A program made the translations under genes and the position numbers. From assembly GCF_016924755.1 (NCBI RefSeq), contig NZ_JAFFJX010000001.1, positions 992,001 to 1,056,000 on the forward strand: a stretch of 64,000 nucleotides of DNA, read 5' to 3'. The stretch comes from Longitalea arenae (GTDB taxonomy: Bacteria; Bacteroidota; Bacteroidia; Chitinophagales; Chitinophagaceae). Positions 26,518 to 35,164 of the stretch are shown one piece after another; within the stretch, counting starts at the first letter, position 1, and the number at the start of each line of letters is the position of its first letter. A model generated the notes under the pieces. The model was not told the origin of the DNA. It saw only the letters and a list, made by a program, of their open reading frames with translations, and ran no database searches.

Positions 26518-26828
26518 ACGAAATACCCTTAACACATATCTTATTTCTGAGTACAGCGCTGTTCTTTATCGGCATGTACGGCTTGTTCACCCGGCGCAAC
26601 CTCATCACGATGCTGATGGCGATAGAACTGATGTTGAACAGTGTGAACATCAATTTTGTGGCTTTCAATAAATACCTCTATCCTGATAAGTTGAATGGCG
26701 TTTTCTTTACCCTCTTCATTATAGCGGTCGCTGCTGCCGAAGCCGCCGTGGCGATCGCGATCTTTATCAATTTGTATCGGAATCATAGATCGATCGATGT
26801 GGAGGAAACGGAGCAGATGAGGTATTGA
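26514..26828 (+). CDS. nuoK: NADH-quinone oxidoreductase subunit K
   Basis: The 104-residue three-helix subunit has the channel glutamates in LMAIELMLNSVN and in AAAEAAVAIAI, as in other NuoK proteins. It starts inside the last codons of nuoJ (26514-26517 overlap). Confidence 0.95.
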   Translation: MNEIPLTHILFLSTALFFIGMYGLFTRRNLITMLMAIELMLNSVNINFVAFNKYLYPDKLNGVFFTLFIIAVAAAEAAVAIAIFINLYRNHRSIDVEETEQMRY

Positions 26829-26903
26829 GGCGGGAAAGGCGAGTGGTATGTGGGGAGTAGCAGGTGGGAAATGCAGAGGCCATTCACCATTGACGACATT
26901 GCC

Positions 26904-28823
26904 ATGAATTATTCATCATACATAGCACTGATACCACTACTGCCACTGGCTGCATTTGTGATGCTGGGATTGTTGGGAAAACAGCTCAGCAGGTCAGCCG
27001 GTATATTAGCAACCCTTATTATGCTGGTTTCAACGGTATTGGCATGTTATACCGCTTATAATTATTTTTTTGTAACCGGAAAGGTAAATGGCGTTTATCC
27101 ACCTGTAGCCGCATTCCATTATAACTGGTTGCCATTTTCGCCCGGCTTGTCGATCGATATGGGTGTGCTGCTCGATCCCGCTTCGGTGATGATGCTGGTG
27201 GTGGTAAATTTTGTATCATTAATGGTGCATGTGTTCAGTCTGGCTTATATGAAAGGGGAGAACCGCTTTGCCACTTACTATGCGTTTTTGGCACTGTTCA
27301 CATTTTCCATGCTTGGGCTCGTGCTTTCAGGCAATCTGCTGCAGATGTATATTTTTTGGGAGCTGGTGGGTGTTTCATCTTTCCTGCTCATTGGCTTTTA
27401 TTATGACCGGCCAGCAGCCGTGGCGGCAGCGAAAAAAGCATTTATTGTTACCCGTTTTGCCGATCTGGGTTTTTTGATCGGCATCCTGATCCTCGCCTTT
27501 TATGGCGGAACGCTTGATTTTAATACCTTGATCTATCAATTAACAGCAACGAATTCATCACCATTAACGCAAAGTCCGCAGGCCGGTTTCCCGGGTATTT
27601 CGCTGTTGACCTGGGCATTGATGCTGGTGTTTATGGGCGGGGCTGGTAAATCGGCCATGTTTCCGCTGCACATCTGGTTGCCCGATGCCATGGAAGGACC
27701 TACACCCGTATCGGCATTGATCCATGCCGCTACCATGGTGGTGGCGGGGGTTTACCTGGTAGCCAGGTTGTATCCCATATACCTGCTGGATGTGGCCGTA
27801 TTACAAATAATAACCTGGGTGGGCGCCATCTCTGCTTTCCTGGCGGCGATCATTGCCTGTACCCAGACAGATATCAAACGGGTGCTGGCCTATTCAACCA
27901 TTTCACAGATCGGGTACATGTTGTTTGCATTGGGCCTGGCCGGCTACGGGCATACAACCACCGGTTACAGCGCTTCGCTTTTTCATTTGTTCACGCATGC
28001 CTTTTTTAAATCTTTACTGTTCCTGGGAGCCGGGGCGGTCATTCATTTCGTTCATACCAATGAAATGCTGGAAATGGGTGGCTTGCGAAAATGGATGCCT
28101 GTTACCCATCTTACATTTTTGATCGCCTGTATGGCTATTGCCGGCATACCTCCTTTTGCCGGTTTCTTTAGCAAAGAAGAGATCTTGCTGGCCGCCTGGG
28201 AGAATAACCGCTATGTGTTCCTGCTGGCCCTGATCACTTCAGGCATTACCGCTTTTTATATGTTCCGGCTCTACTTCAGCATATTCTGGAGCCGGACCCG
28301 CAGTTATCCTCATCAGCATGGGGAAGGCAGCTGGACGATGAAAGTACCTCTGGTCCTGCTTGGCACGGCCGCTGTTCTGGTTGGGTTTATTCCATTTGCA
28401 GATTTCGTTGCTTTAGATAACCAGAAAGAAATTACCATTCCGCTGAGTTTTTCCATTGCACCGGTTACCATTGCCATTGCAGGAATAGCCCTGGCCTATT
28501 TGCTTTATTATAAATATAACCCAGGACCACAAAAGCTGGCGCTGGCATTGGGTGGTTTGTATAAGATGGTAAAGCGTAAATTCTATTTTGACGAACTGTA
28601 TCTGTTCATAACGAAAAGGATCATTTTTGACGGGATTGCCAAACCGGCCGCCTGGATCGATAAACATCTGGTAGATGGATTCATGAACGGTGCAGGCCGG
28701 GCAACCGCCCGCTTTGCGGAAAGCATCAAAGCATGGCAATCGGGTCGTGTGCAGTCTTACGCATTGTATTTCTTTGGTGGCATCATTGCGTTGGCTGCAC
28801 TCATTGTTTATTGGTGGACATAG
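26904..28823 (+). CDS. nuoL: NADH-quinone oxidoreductase subunit L (antiporter-like)
   Basis: The large antiporter-like subunit (about 639 residues) shows the key channel Glu in FWELVGVSSFLLIGF, the Lys of GAGKSAMFPLHIWLPD, the GPTPVSALIHAATMV block and the long C-terminal helix region. I start at the ATG at 26904; a longer frame from 26850 reads through a G-rich intercistronic stretch and CCATTCACCATTGA, a sequence also present before nuoN and before the amidohydrolase gene. Confidence 0.94.
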   Translation: MNYSSYIALIPLLPLAAFVMLGLLGKQLSRSAGILATLIMLVSTVLACYTAYNYFFVTGKVNGVYPPVAAFHYNWLPFSPGLSIDMGVLLDPASVMMLVVVNFVSLMVHVFSLAYMKGENRFATYYAFLALFTFSMLGLVLSGNLLQMYIFWELVGVSSFLLIGFYYDRPAAVAAAKKAFIVTRFADLGFLIGILILAFYGGTLDFNTLIYQLTATNSSPLTQSPQAGFPGISLLTWALMLVFMGGAGKSAMFPLHIWLPDAMEGPTPVSALIHAATMVVAGVYLVARLYPIYLLDVAVLQIITWVGAISAFLAAIIACTQTDIKRVLAYSTISQIGYMLFALGLAGYGHTTTGYSASLFHLFTHAFFKSLLFLGAGAVIHFVHTNEMLEMGGLRKWMPVTHLTFLIACMAIAGIPPFAGFFSKEEILLAAWENNRYVFLLALITSGITAFYMFRLYFSIFWSRTRSYPHQHGEGSWTMKVPLVLLGTAAVLVGFIPFADFVALDNQKEITIPLSFSIAPVTIAIAGIALAYLLYYKYNPGPQKLALALGGLYKMVKRKFYFDELYLFITKRIIFDGIAKPAAWIDKHLVDGFMNGAGRATARFAESIKAWQSGRVQSYALYFFGGIIALAALIVYWWT

Positions 28824-28829
28824 AACAAT

Positions 28830-28868
28830 CTGCTAATTAGCTGATATGCTAATGTGGTAATGGAATAC
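28830..28868. repeat. Octamer array with core GCTRAT x4 followed by GGAATAC
   Basis: Units CTGCTAAT, TAGCTGAT, ATGCTAAT, GTGGTAAT and then GGAATACC, starting seven bases past the nuoL stop. This is the same unit length, core and tail as at 10621-10659. Confidence 0.85.
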
Positions 28869-28907
28869 CGGCTGCTGAATCCTTCCGTCTAATATTATAA
28901 AAAAACT

Positions 28908-30365
28908 ATGTTACTATCCGCATTAATCATATTGCCACTTCTTACGGCCATTGCACTTTTGTTTTGTAATGGCTTGAGACAGGTTCGGGTGCTGGCGCTG
29001 AGTGGCGCAGTGGTGCAATTGATCTATGTTCTGTGGTTATTGGTTGTTTACTGGCAGCAACGGCCTGCGGGGGATGCAGCTGCTATCCTGTTTGAAGAAG
29101 ATCATCTCTGGTTTACTCCGTTGAACATCCATTATCACATCGGGGTCGATGGCATTGCCATGGCAATGATTCTGCTAACGGCACTGGTGGCCGTCGCAGG
29201 TATCCTGGTGTCCTGGTCTGTGGAAAAACTGAACAGGGAATTTTTCTTTTTGCTGGTGCTTCTGAGCCTGGGTGCTTATGGCTTTTTTATTTCGCTGGAC
29301 CTGTTCACCCTGTTTTTCTTTCTGGAAGTGGCCGTGATCCCCAAGTTCCTGCTGATCGGTATCTGGGGCAGCGGCAGCAAAGAATACAGTGCCATGAAGC
29401 TGGCCCTGCTGCTGATGGGTGGCAGCGCCCTGGTCTTTGTAGGACTGGCGGGCATTTATTTCAATGCACCAACAGCTGCCGGCCATACATTCGATCTCTT
29501 ACAGATCGCCCGGGCAGCTATTCCGGCCGAAGCACAAAAACTCTTCTTCCCATTTGCCTTTATTGGTTTCGGCATTTTTACGGCCCTGTTCCCATTCCAT
29601 ACCTGGGTGCCCGATGGACATTCTTCAGCGCCCACTGCTGCATCTATGTTCCTGGCAGGCATTTCGATGAAGCTCGGTGGCTATGGTTGTTTGCGGATGG
29701 CCCTGTTAATGCCGGAAGCAGCGCAGGCCTATTCGGGCATTATCATTTTACTGGCTACTATTGCGATCATTTATGGCGCCTTCGCTACCATGATGCAAAC
29801 CGATCTCAAATACATCAATGCCTATTCATCTGTTAGCCATTGCGGGTTTGTATTGTTAGGTATTGGGATGCTCACCAAAACGGCCATAATGGGCGCTGTA
29901 CTGCAAATGGTATCACATGGATTAATGACCGCCCTCTTCTTTGCTGCTATTGGCATGTTATACGACAGAACCCATACGCGCCAGGTGGCGCAACTGGGCG
30001 GCTTGTTAAAAGTGATGCCCTTTATTGCAACGGTTTTTGTGATTGCCGGTCTCTGCTCCCTGGGTTTGCCCGGTTTAAGTGGGTTTGTGGCGGAAGTGAC
30101 CGTTTTTATGGGGGCCTGGCAAAACGAAGATGCATTGTACCGGATAGCAACCGTCCTGGCCTGCGCATCTATCGTGCTAACGGCAGTATACATATTAAGG
30201 GCGATGGGCAAAGTGATCATGGGACCATTAGCCGGAACAGGCAGCTTAGGCGATTCTTTGCCGGATGCCGGCTGGAATGAGAAACTAGCTGCAGGTATCC
30301 TGATCACTGGTATCCTGGTTATGGGCATAACGCCATTTTGGATAATTCAATTGATCAGCGGGTAA
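28908..30365 (+). CDS. nuoM: NADH-quinone oxidoreductase subunit M (antiporter-like)
   Basis: The 485-residue subunit has the channel Glu in FFFLEVAVIPKFLLIG, PFHTWVPDGHSSAPTAAS, and KYINAYSSVSHCGFVLLG, all NuoM hallmarks, with about 14 membrane helices. It is the middle proton-pumping module of the membrane arm. Confidence 0.95.
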   Translation: MLLSALIILPLLTAIALLFCNGLRQVRVLALSGAVVQLIYVLWLLVVYWQQRPAGDAAAILFEEDHLWFTPLNIHYHIGVDGIAMAMILLTALVAVAGILVSWSVEKLNREFFFLLVLLSLGAYGFFISLDLFTLFFFLEVAVIPKFLLIGIWGSGSKEYSAMKLALLLMGGSALVFVGLAGIYFNAPTAAGHTFDLLQIARAAIPAEAQKLFFPFAFIGFGIFTALFPFHTWVPDGHSSAPTAASMFLAGISMKLGGYGCLRMALLMPEAAQAYSGIIILLATIAIIYGAFATMMQTDLKYINAYSSVSHCGFVLLGIGMLTKTAIMGAVLQMVSHGLMTALFFAAIGMLYDRTHTRQVAQLGGLLKVMPFIATVFVIAGLCSLGLPGLSGFVAEVTVFMGAWQNEDALYRIATVLACASIVLTAVYILRAMGKVIMGPLAGTGSLGDSLPDAGWNEKLAAGILITGILVMGITPFWIIQLISG

Positions 30366-30373
30366 AACCCAAT

Positions 30374-30415
30374 ATGCCAAACGCCAAACGGCAGGCGCCA
30401 AATGCCATTCACCAT
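30374..30415. repeat. Heptamer array RYGCCAA-type x6 in the nuoM-nuoN gap
   Basis: Six 7-bp steps: ATGCCAA, ACGCCAA, ACGGCAG, GCGCCAA, ATGCCAT, TCACCAT. The array begins eight bases after the nuoM stop. Confidence 0.8.
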
Positions 30416-30442
30416 TGAAAAAGCTTCATACGATAATACATT

Positions 30443-31852
30443 ATGATGTCTGACTTTTTTATACTCATGAAACAGGAACTGGTCATTACGGTGATCATCT
30501 TCATACTGTTATTATTGAAGATCGGCGCCGACCTGAGCAACGAAAAAATGCTGCAGCTGGCGAATGCCCTGTTGCTGTTGAACCTGGTGCTTGGTTTTAT
30601 CGGCAATCGCCCGGGTGTACTGTTCAATGAAATGTTCCTGGCGAATCCCCTCGTCGTGCTGGAAAAAAATATTCTGAGCCTGGGTACGCTGATCATCTCT
30701 TTGCAATCCTCTGCCTGGTTGAAAAAACATGATCATGTGCCGGAATTTTATATCCTGCTCTTATGCACTTTGCTGGGTATGTTCTTTATGATCTCCAGCG
30801 GCAACCTGCTGATCTTTTATGTGGGCCTGGAATTATCGAGCATTCCGCTGGCGGCCATGGCCAATTTTGACCTGGGCAGGAAAAGATCATCTGAAGCAGC
30901 CATGAAATTTATTATTTCATCGGCTTTTGCTTCGGGGCTATTGTTATTTGGCATCTCGCTGGTTTACGGTGCTACCGGCACCCTAACCTTTAGCGAGCTG
31001 GGTGCGTTGATTGCCGGTGGACCTTTGCAGACCTTTGCATTTGTATTATTGCTGGCTGGTTTTGCCTTTAAGATTTCGGTTGTGCCGTTTCATTTATGGA
31101 CCGCCGATGTGTATGAAGGCGCACCAGTGGCAGTTACTTCGTGGCTGTCGGTGGTCTCAAAAGGATCTGTATTGTTTGTATTTGTTTCCGTTTTATACAC
31201 GGTGTTCAAACCAATCGCCGGCAGTTGGTATAATATGTTATTTGTATTGTCGGTGCTCACCATTTTGACCGGAAACCTGTTTGCCATAAGGCAGCATAAT
31301 ATTAAACGATTTCTCGCTTTTTCTTCCATAGCGCAGATCGGCTTCATCCTGGTAGGTATCACCGGCAGCTCGCAGCTGGCGGCCGCATCGGTCGTTTATT
31401 TCGTGCTGATTTATGTTTTTTCAAACCTCGCCGCCTTTGGTGTTATCGCGCTGGTAAGTGCCGTTACCGGCCGGGAACAGCTAAACGATTATAGAGGGTT
31501 TTACAGGACCAATCCGGTTTTATCGTGGGTACTCACGATCGCCTTGTTTTCGCTGGCCGGGGTGCCGCCCACGGCTGGTTTCTTTGGCAAGTTTTTTCTA
31601 TTACTGGCAGGTGCCGGTAAAGGCAATTATATTTTGGTAACCATTGCAGCCCTGAACATGATCCTTTCATTTTACTATTACCTGCGTTTGGTGAAAGCGA
31701 TCTTTATGGATGTCAATGAGCAGCCGATTGAACAACTGTCAATACCGGCTTATTCAAAACTCGCTTTATTTATTTGCATCACCGGTATTATTGTAACAGG
31801 GCTTGCTGGTTATGTGTATGACTACATTCATTCATTAAGTTCAAAGTTCTAA
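30443..31852 (+). CDS. nuoN: NADH-quinone oxidoreductase subunit N (antiporter-like)
   Basis: The 469-residue subunit has LLIFYVGLELSSIPLAAMA with its channel Glu, FKISVVPFHLWTADVYEGAP with Lys, and RFLAFSSIAQIGFILVG. Two adjacent ATGs (30443, 30446) can start it. The stop codon is formed inside the heptamer array at 31838, so the last residues are encoded by repeat sequence. Confidence 0.94.
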   Translation: MMSDFFILMKQELVITVIIFILLLLKIGADLSNEKMLQLANALLLLNLVLGFIGNRPGVLFNEMFLANPLVVLEKNILSLGTLIISLQSSAWLKKHDHVPEFYILLLCTLLGMFFMISSGNLLIFYVGLELSSIPLAAMANFDLGRKRSSEAAMKFIISSAFASGLLLFGISLVYGATGTLTFSELGALIAGGPLQTFAFVLLLAGFAFKISVVPFHLWTADVYEGAPVAVTSWLSVVSKGSVLFVFVSVLYTVFKPIAGSWYNMLFVLSVLTILTGNLFAIRQHNIKRFLAFSSIAQIGFILVGITGSSQLAAASVVYFVLIYVFSNLAAFGVIALVSAVTGREQLNDYRGFYRTNPVLSWVLTIALFSLAGVPPTAGFFGKFFLLLAGAGKGNYILVTIAALNMILSFYYYLRLVKAIFMDVNEQPIEQLSIPAYSKLALFICITGIIVTGLAGYVYDYIHSLSSKF

Positions 31853-31872
31853 GTTCAAAGTTCACAGTTATG
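31838..31872. repeat. Heptamer array AGTTCWA-type x5 bridging nuoN end and next start
   Basis: Units AGTTCAA, AGTTCTA, AGTTCAA, AGTTCAC, AGTTATG. The first two contain the nuoN stop codon and the last contains the ATG of the following gene. Confidence 0.88.
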
Positions 31873-32253
31873 GCTATAAATAAAAATCATGAGTTTGAAG
31901 AACTGGACGGAGTGAAATGCGCCATTGTTGAAAAGAATGTGTCACAGCAACGGGTTGATTTTTTAAAACCATTGCTGGAGTTTAATAAATATACAGTCAT
32001 TGTTGTGGCATCACCGCTACCGAAAGCGGCAGCACCAGCAGCTACTGCTGTGAACGCGGATACGCCTGTTGAGGCAACGCCACCACCACCGGCCACTTAC
32101 ACAATCGGTGTAACAGATGTTACCTTCAATCCCATCAATGCCATCTTCGGGCGCGCATTAAAAACACCGGATGGGCATATAGTCACTCCCGCCTACTGGC
32201 AACAGCAAGAAAGGATCAGCCGCGATGATCTCCCTTACTTTGTTAAGAAGTAA
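31870..32253 (+). CDS. Hypothetical protein, last gene of the nuo operon
   Basis: A 127-residue soluble protein with no match I recognise. The first half (KNHEFEELDGVKCAIVEKNV, then FLKPLLEFNKYTVIVVASP) looks folded; the middle is an Ala/Pro-rich linker (residues 55-78); the end (VTDVTFNPINAIFGRALKTP, ITPAYWQQQ-like VTPAYWQQQERISRDDLPYF) looks folded again. It has no signal peptide or membrane segment. It starts within the heptamer array 17 bases after nuoN and is likely co-transcribed, so a role in complex I assembly or regulation is possible but unproven. Confidence 0.7.
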   Translation: MAINKNHEFEELDGVKCAIVEKNVSQQRVDFLKPLLEFNKYTVIVVASPLPKAAAPAATAVNADTPVEATPPPPATYTIGVTDVTFNPINAIFGRALKTPDGHIVTPAYWQQQERISRDDLPYFVKK

Positions 32254-32308
32254 AGCGTACAACTACTGCCGGTGTTAAGTATTACCGCTCTTGTATACGT
32301 AGTCCTAC

Positions 32309-32322
32309 TTGATCTATATCAA
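32309..32322. promoter_or_regulatory. Perfect FNR-type box, TTGAT-N4-ATCAA
   Basis: The 14-mer TTGATCTATATCAA is an exact FNR/CRP-family palindrome, centred about 70 bases before the expected transcription start of the gene at 32552, a usual place for activation by this family. It is in non-coding DNA just after the nuo operon. Confidence 0.55.
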
Positions 32323-32333
32323 AGAATTGATCT

Positions 32334-32349
32334 TACCACTATTGTGGTA
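32334..32349. promoter_or_regulatory. Palindrome TACCAC-N4-GTGGTA over the -33 box
   Basis: A 6-bp inverted repeat with a four-base centre touches the ATTG -33 element at 32349. It may be an operator; no protein can be named. Confidence 0.4.
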
Positions 32350-32380
32350 TTGTTGGCGCTTTGAATCGCCATTAGATTTG
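32349..32380 (+). promoter_or_regulatory. Bacteroidota promoter, ATTG-N20-TAGATTTG
   Basis: The -7 box TAGATTTG (32373-32380) fits TAnnTTTG exactly and ATTG stands 20 bases before it. It would give a 5' leader of about 165 bases to the gene at 32552. Confidence 0.65.
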
Positions 32381-32551
32381 CATTCGATTTTGCAGCATCG
32401 ATGATTACCGCCCATGAATAAGGGATCAACCAGCACCAGCAAGGTTCTCCGATTAATAGCATAAAACATTTTTAATTCAGGATTCGTAGCTATTGTGCAA
32501 TAGCCTATAGATCTATTATCAAAACCATTAAAACTTTAAAAGGGTCTTATC

Positions 32552-34417
32552 ATGAAATCACTATTTCAAAGCAGTTTATGTATTCTTATTTGTGCATTAT
32601 TTACTTGCTCAGCAAAGGCACAGTGGGTGGCCCGGCATAATTTAAGCGCGGCCCAGTACCAGGCAGCATTCGACGATTTTACAAAACAGGGTTATCGGCT
32701 TTCAACAGTAAGCGGTTATACCTGCGGCGGCCAGGAAAGATATATCGCTTTATGGGAAAAGAAAGCAGGGCCTGAATGGTCTGCTCGCCATGGTTTATCG
32801 GGACAGGACTATCAGACAGCGTTTGATGATCATGTTAAGAAGGGTTTTCGATTAACACATGTATCAGGGTATGGCGTTGGCAGCCAGGCTAAGTTTGCGG
32901 CGATCTGGCAGAAAACATCCGGCGCCGCCTGGGCTGCCCGGCACAATTTAACTGCCGCCCAGTATCAGAAAGCATTCGATGATTTTTCCAAACAGGGTTA
33001 CCGGCTGGTGCATGTATCAGGGTATGTAGTGAACAATGTTGAATATTTTGCGGGTATTTGGGAGAAGAGTGCCGGTAACGGGTATATCGCCCGTCATAAT
33101 CTTACATCGAGCCAGTACCAACAGGCATTTACCGATTATACCAAACAAGGCTACCTGCTGAAAACAGTAAGCGGTTATACAAAAAATGGAACGAACCTGT
33201 ATGCGGCGATCTGGGAAAAAGTGGCCAGTCCGCTATGGGCTGCAAGACATGGAGTAAGCAATGGCAATTACCAGTATGTATTCGACAACATGTATTACCA
33301 GGGTTATAAACCGGTTTATGTAAATGCTTATACTTCCGGTAACAGCTGTGAGTATAATGCTATCTGGACCAACACGAATATGAAGGGTTCCGATATTGCC
33401 GCCATTGATGACGCGGTGAACAAATACATGAGCGACCAAAGTGTACAGGGGTTGTCTATCGCGGTTTGTAAAAATGGCCGGCTCGTATTTGCCAAAGGTT
33501 ATGGCCTGGCTGATGCAGCTGCCGGCGAAGAAATGTCCCCCGATCAGCCGTTGCGCATCATGAGTATTTCAAAACCGGTTACTTCTGTTGGCATCATGAC
33601 CTTGCTCGATCAGCATAAGATCTCATTAGATAAAGCTGTGTTCGGGCCAAACAGTATTCTCGGTTCAAAATATGCAACACCGGCCGGTAAGGAAAAGCTG
33701 AACAATATCACGGTACGCCAGTTGCTGAACCATACATCCGGTTTACGCAGCTGTAATGGCGAATCTGTGTTCTGGGATGAGAACAAAACGGCCGACGATG
33801 CGATGAACGTATTGCTGAATGCTTCGGACCTGATCACAACAGATACCTCTAACCAGTATATTTATTCGAACACTAACTACTTTATTTTGGAACGGATCAT
33901 TGAGCAGGTAAGTGGACAGTCGTACGAAAATTATATCCGCAATAATGTGCTGAAGAAATGCGGTATCGGCAATACCATGTATGTAGGAGCTGCTTCGGGC
34001 AATTCGAAAGCCGGCGAAGCCACCTATGCACCGATGAACAAAATGAATTTACAACTCTGGGCCGGTTTTGGCGGCTGGGTAGCGCGGCCGATTGATCTGC
34101 TGAAATTCCTGAACCGGGTCGATGGCACCGCAGTACCCAGTGATGTGATCACTAACGGAGCGCATACTGCCATGACAACCGGTTCAACCTTAAGACCAGG
34201 TTATGGCTGCGGTTGGAACGTATCAGGTATTATGCAAAATCACAATGGCTGTTTTAACGGCACGCGTTCTTTCCTGGTGGAGATGGGCAATGGGTTGAGT
34301 TATTCGGTGATCGTTAATAACAATCCAACCAATGACGGTTGCGGCTGGACGATGAAAGGCGCTATTGAAGCCGGTTTGAACAAGGTATCGGATTTTCCTT
34401 CGTATGATCTTTTTTAA
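32552..34417 (+). CDS. Secreted serine hydrolase with five N-terminal tandem repeats, polyglycine-hydrolase-like
   Basis: After a signal peptide (about 1-24) come five repeats of roughly 45 residues, each with a W-x-A-R-H start, an A/DF helix and a GY...VSGY...W strand (WVARHNLSAAQYQAAFDDF; WSARHGLSGQDYQTAFDD; WAARHNLTAAQYQKAFDDF; YIARHNLTSSQYQQAFTDY; WAARHGVSNGNYQYVFDN). These match the bacterial tandem repeat domain found in fungal polyglycine hydrolases, followed as there by a beta-lactamase-like serine hydrolase domain with S338-I-S-K341 and Y-S-N in YIYSNTNYF. Fungal relatives cut polyglycine linkers of plant chitinases; the bacterial substrate is unknown. Extracellular or periplasmic. 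Confidence 0.85.
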   Translation: MKSLFQSSLCILICALFTCSAKAQWVARHNLSAAQYQAAFDDFTKQGYRLSTVSGYTCGGQERYIALWEKKAGPEWSARHGLSGQDYQTAFDDHVKKGFRLTHVSGYGVGSQAKFAAIWQKTSGAAWAARHNLTAAQYQKAFDDFSKQGYRLVHVSGYVVNNVEYFAGIWEKSAGNGYIARHNLTSSQYQQAFTDYTKQGYLLKTVSGYTKNGTNLYAAIWEKVASPLWAARHGVSNGNYQYVFDNMYYQGYKPVYVNAYTSGNSCEYNAIWTNTNMKGSDIAAIDDAVNKYMSDQSVQGLSIAVCKNGRLVFAKGYGLADAAAGEEMSPDQPLRIMSISKPVTSVGIMTLLDQHKISLDKAVFGPNSILGSKYATPAGKEKLNNITVRQLLNHTSGLRSCNGESVFWDENKTADDAMNVLLNASDLITTDTSNQYIYSNTNYFILERIIEQVSGQSYENYIRNNVLKKCGIGNTMYVGAASGNSKAGEATYAPMNKMNLQLWAGFGGWVARPIDLLKFLNRVDGTAVPSDVITNGAHTAMTTGSTLRPGYGCGWNVSGIMQNHNGCFNGTRSFLVEMGNGLSYSVIVNNNPTNDGCGWTMKGAIEAGLNKVSDFPSYDLF

Positions 34418-34442
34418 TGAATAGTATAGAAGGGACAATAAA

Positions 34443-34484
34443 AAGCCCCGGTAAATCAAAGAAATACCGGGGCTTGTTTTTTTT
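34443..34484. terminator. Strong terminator, 11-bp stem and T-run
   Basis: Perfect stem 34443-34453 with 34465-34475, followed by G and eight T, serves the rightward gene; A-rich left flank lets it also end the leftward gene at 34490. Confidence 0.9.
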
Positions 34485-34489
34485 AATGC

Positions 34490-34948
34490 TTATTGCACCT
34501 TTCTGTATTTTTCTGTTATCCGCAGGTTCCCTTCATTGTCAGATTTCACGGTCATCCAGGTTTTGTCATCTTCCAGTTTTACAAAATATTCTACCCTGGA
34601 AATACTGGTCTCTGTAATGGTAGAAACCTCTACAACGCCAAAGATCTTCTTGTTAGGATAAGTTTCTTTGACTTTTGAACGTACCACGAACGGTAAGTTC
34701 TGCTCGTAATAATACCTGGTGAATTCGGTTGCCTTTCCGTCTTTTAGGTACACAACGCGCGAACGAACGCCATCAGCGACAAAATTCACTACCCAGGCTT
34801 TGGGCAATTCATACCAATGAACCCGCTCAGCTTTCGGAAAACTGGTATTGAATGATTTAATGAGCTTGGCGTCGATTTCACCCGGATCGCGGGCAATCAA
34901 ACTAAGGCTGAGAAGCAGGACTGAGAAAAAAATAAACAGCTTTTTCAT
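34490..34948 (-). CDS. Secreted PepSY-like (DUF2874-type) protein
   Basis: A signal peptide (MKKLFIFFSVLLLSLSLIA) is followed by a fold of two similar halves (IKSFNTSFPKAERVHWYELP and KVKETYPNKKIFGVVEVS), the pattern of the PepSY-like/beta-lactamase-inhibitor-like domain common in Bacteroidota periplasmic proteins. Function unknown. Its start lies 50 bases from the 42-bp dyad at 34999, which also occurs before the MocR gene, so it is a likely MocR target. Confidence 0.78.
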   Translation of the reverse strand: MKKLFIFFSVLLLSLSLIARDPGEIDAKLIKSFNTSFPKAERVHWYELPKAWVVNFVADGVRSRVVYLKDGKATEFTRYYYEQNLPFVVRSKVKETYPNKKIFGVVEVSTITETSISRVEYFVKLEDDKTWMTVKSDNEGNLRITEKYRKVQ

Positions 34949-34998
34949 GGCTTAAACTTTTAGAACATTAATAATCGGTCGTAAAGGTAAATGGTATT

Positions 34999-35040
34999 CG
35001 GACTATTAAGGTGTCCGGTTCTTATATTCCGGGTAGTCCG
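34999..35040. promoter_or_regulatory. Dyad GGACTAT-N26-GTAGTCC, copy 1 (before the PepSY-like gene)
   Basis: Arms CGGACTA and TAGTCCG separated by 28 bases. The same 7+7 bases with the same 26-base spacing are found at 36636-36677. Probably the operator of the neighbouring MocR regulator. Confidence 0.7.
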
Positions 35041-35164
35041 GTTCAGTGGGCCAACAGTAATTGAAGTTATTGTTATCCCTGCTTGAACGGCCGGGATACA
35101 AAGATGGTCAGTTAGGTGTACAGGAAATTGTATAAATCGGCACTATAACGGAAAATGTATAATA

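Noticed and set aside
25791-31872. Repeat arrays as CRISPR
   Set aside because: Units are 7-8 bp and directly abut without spacers, and there are no cas genes.
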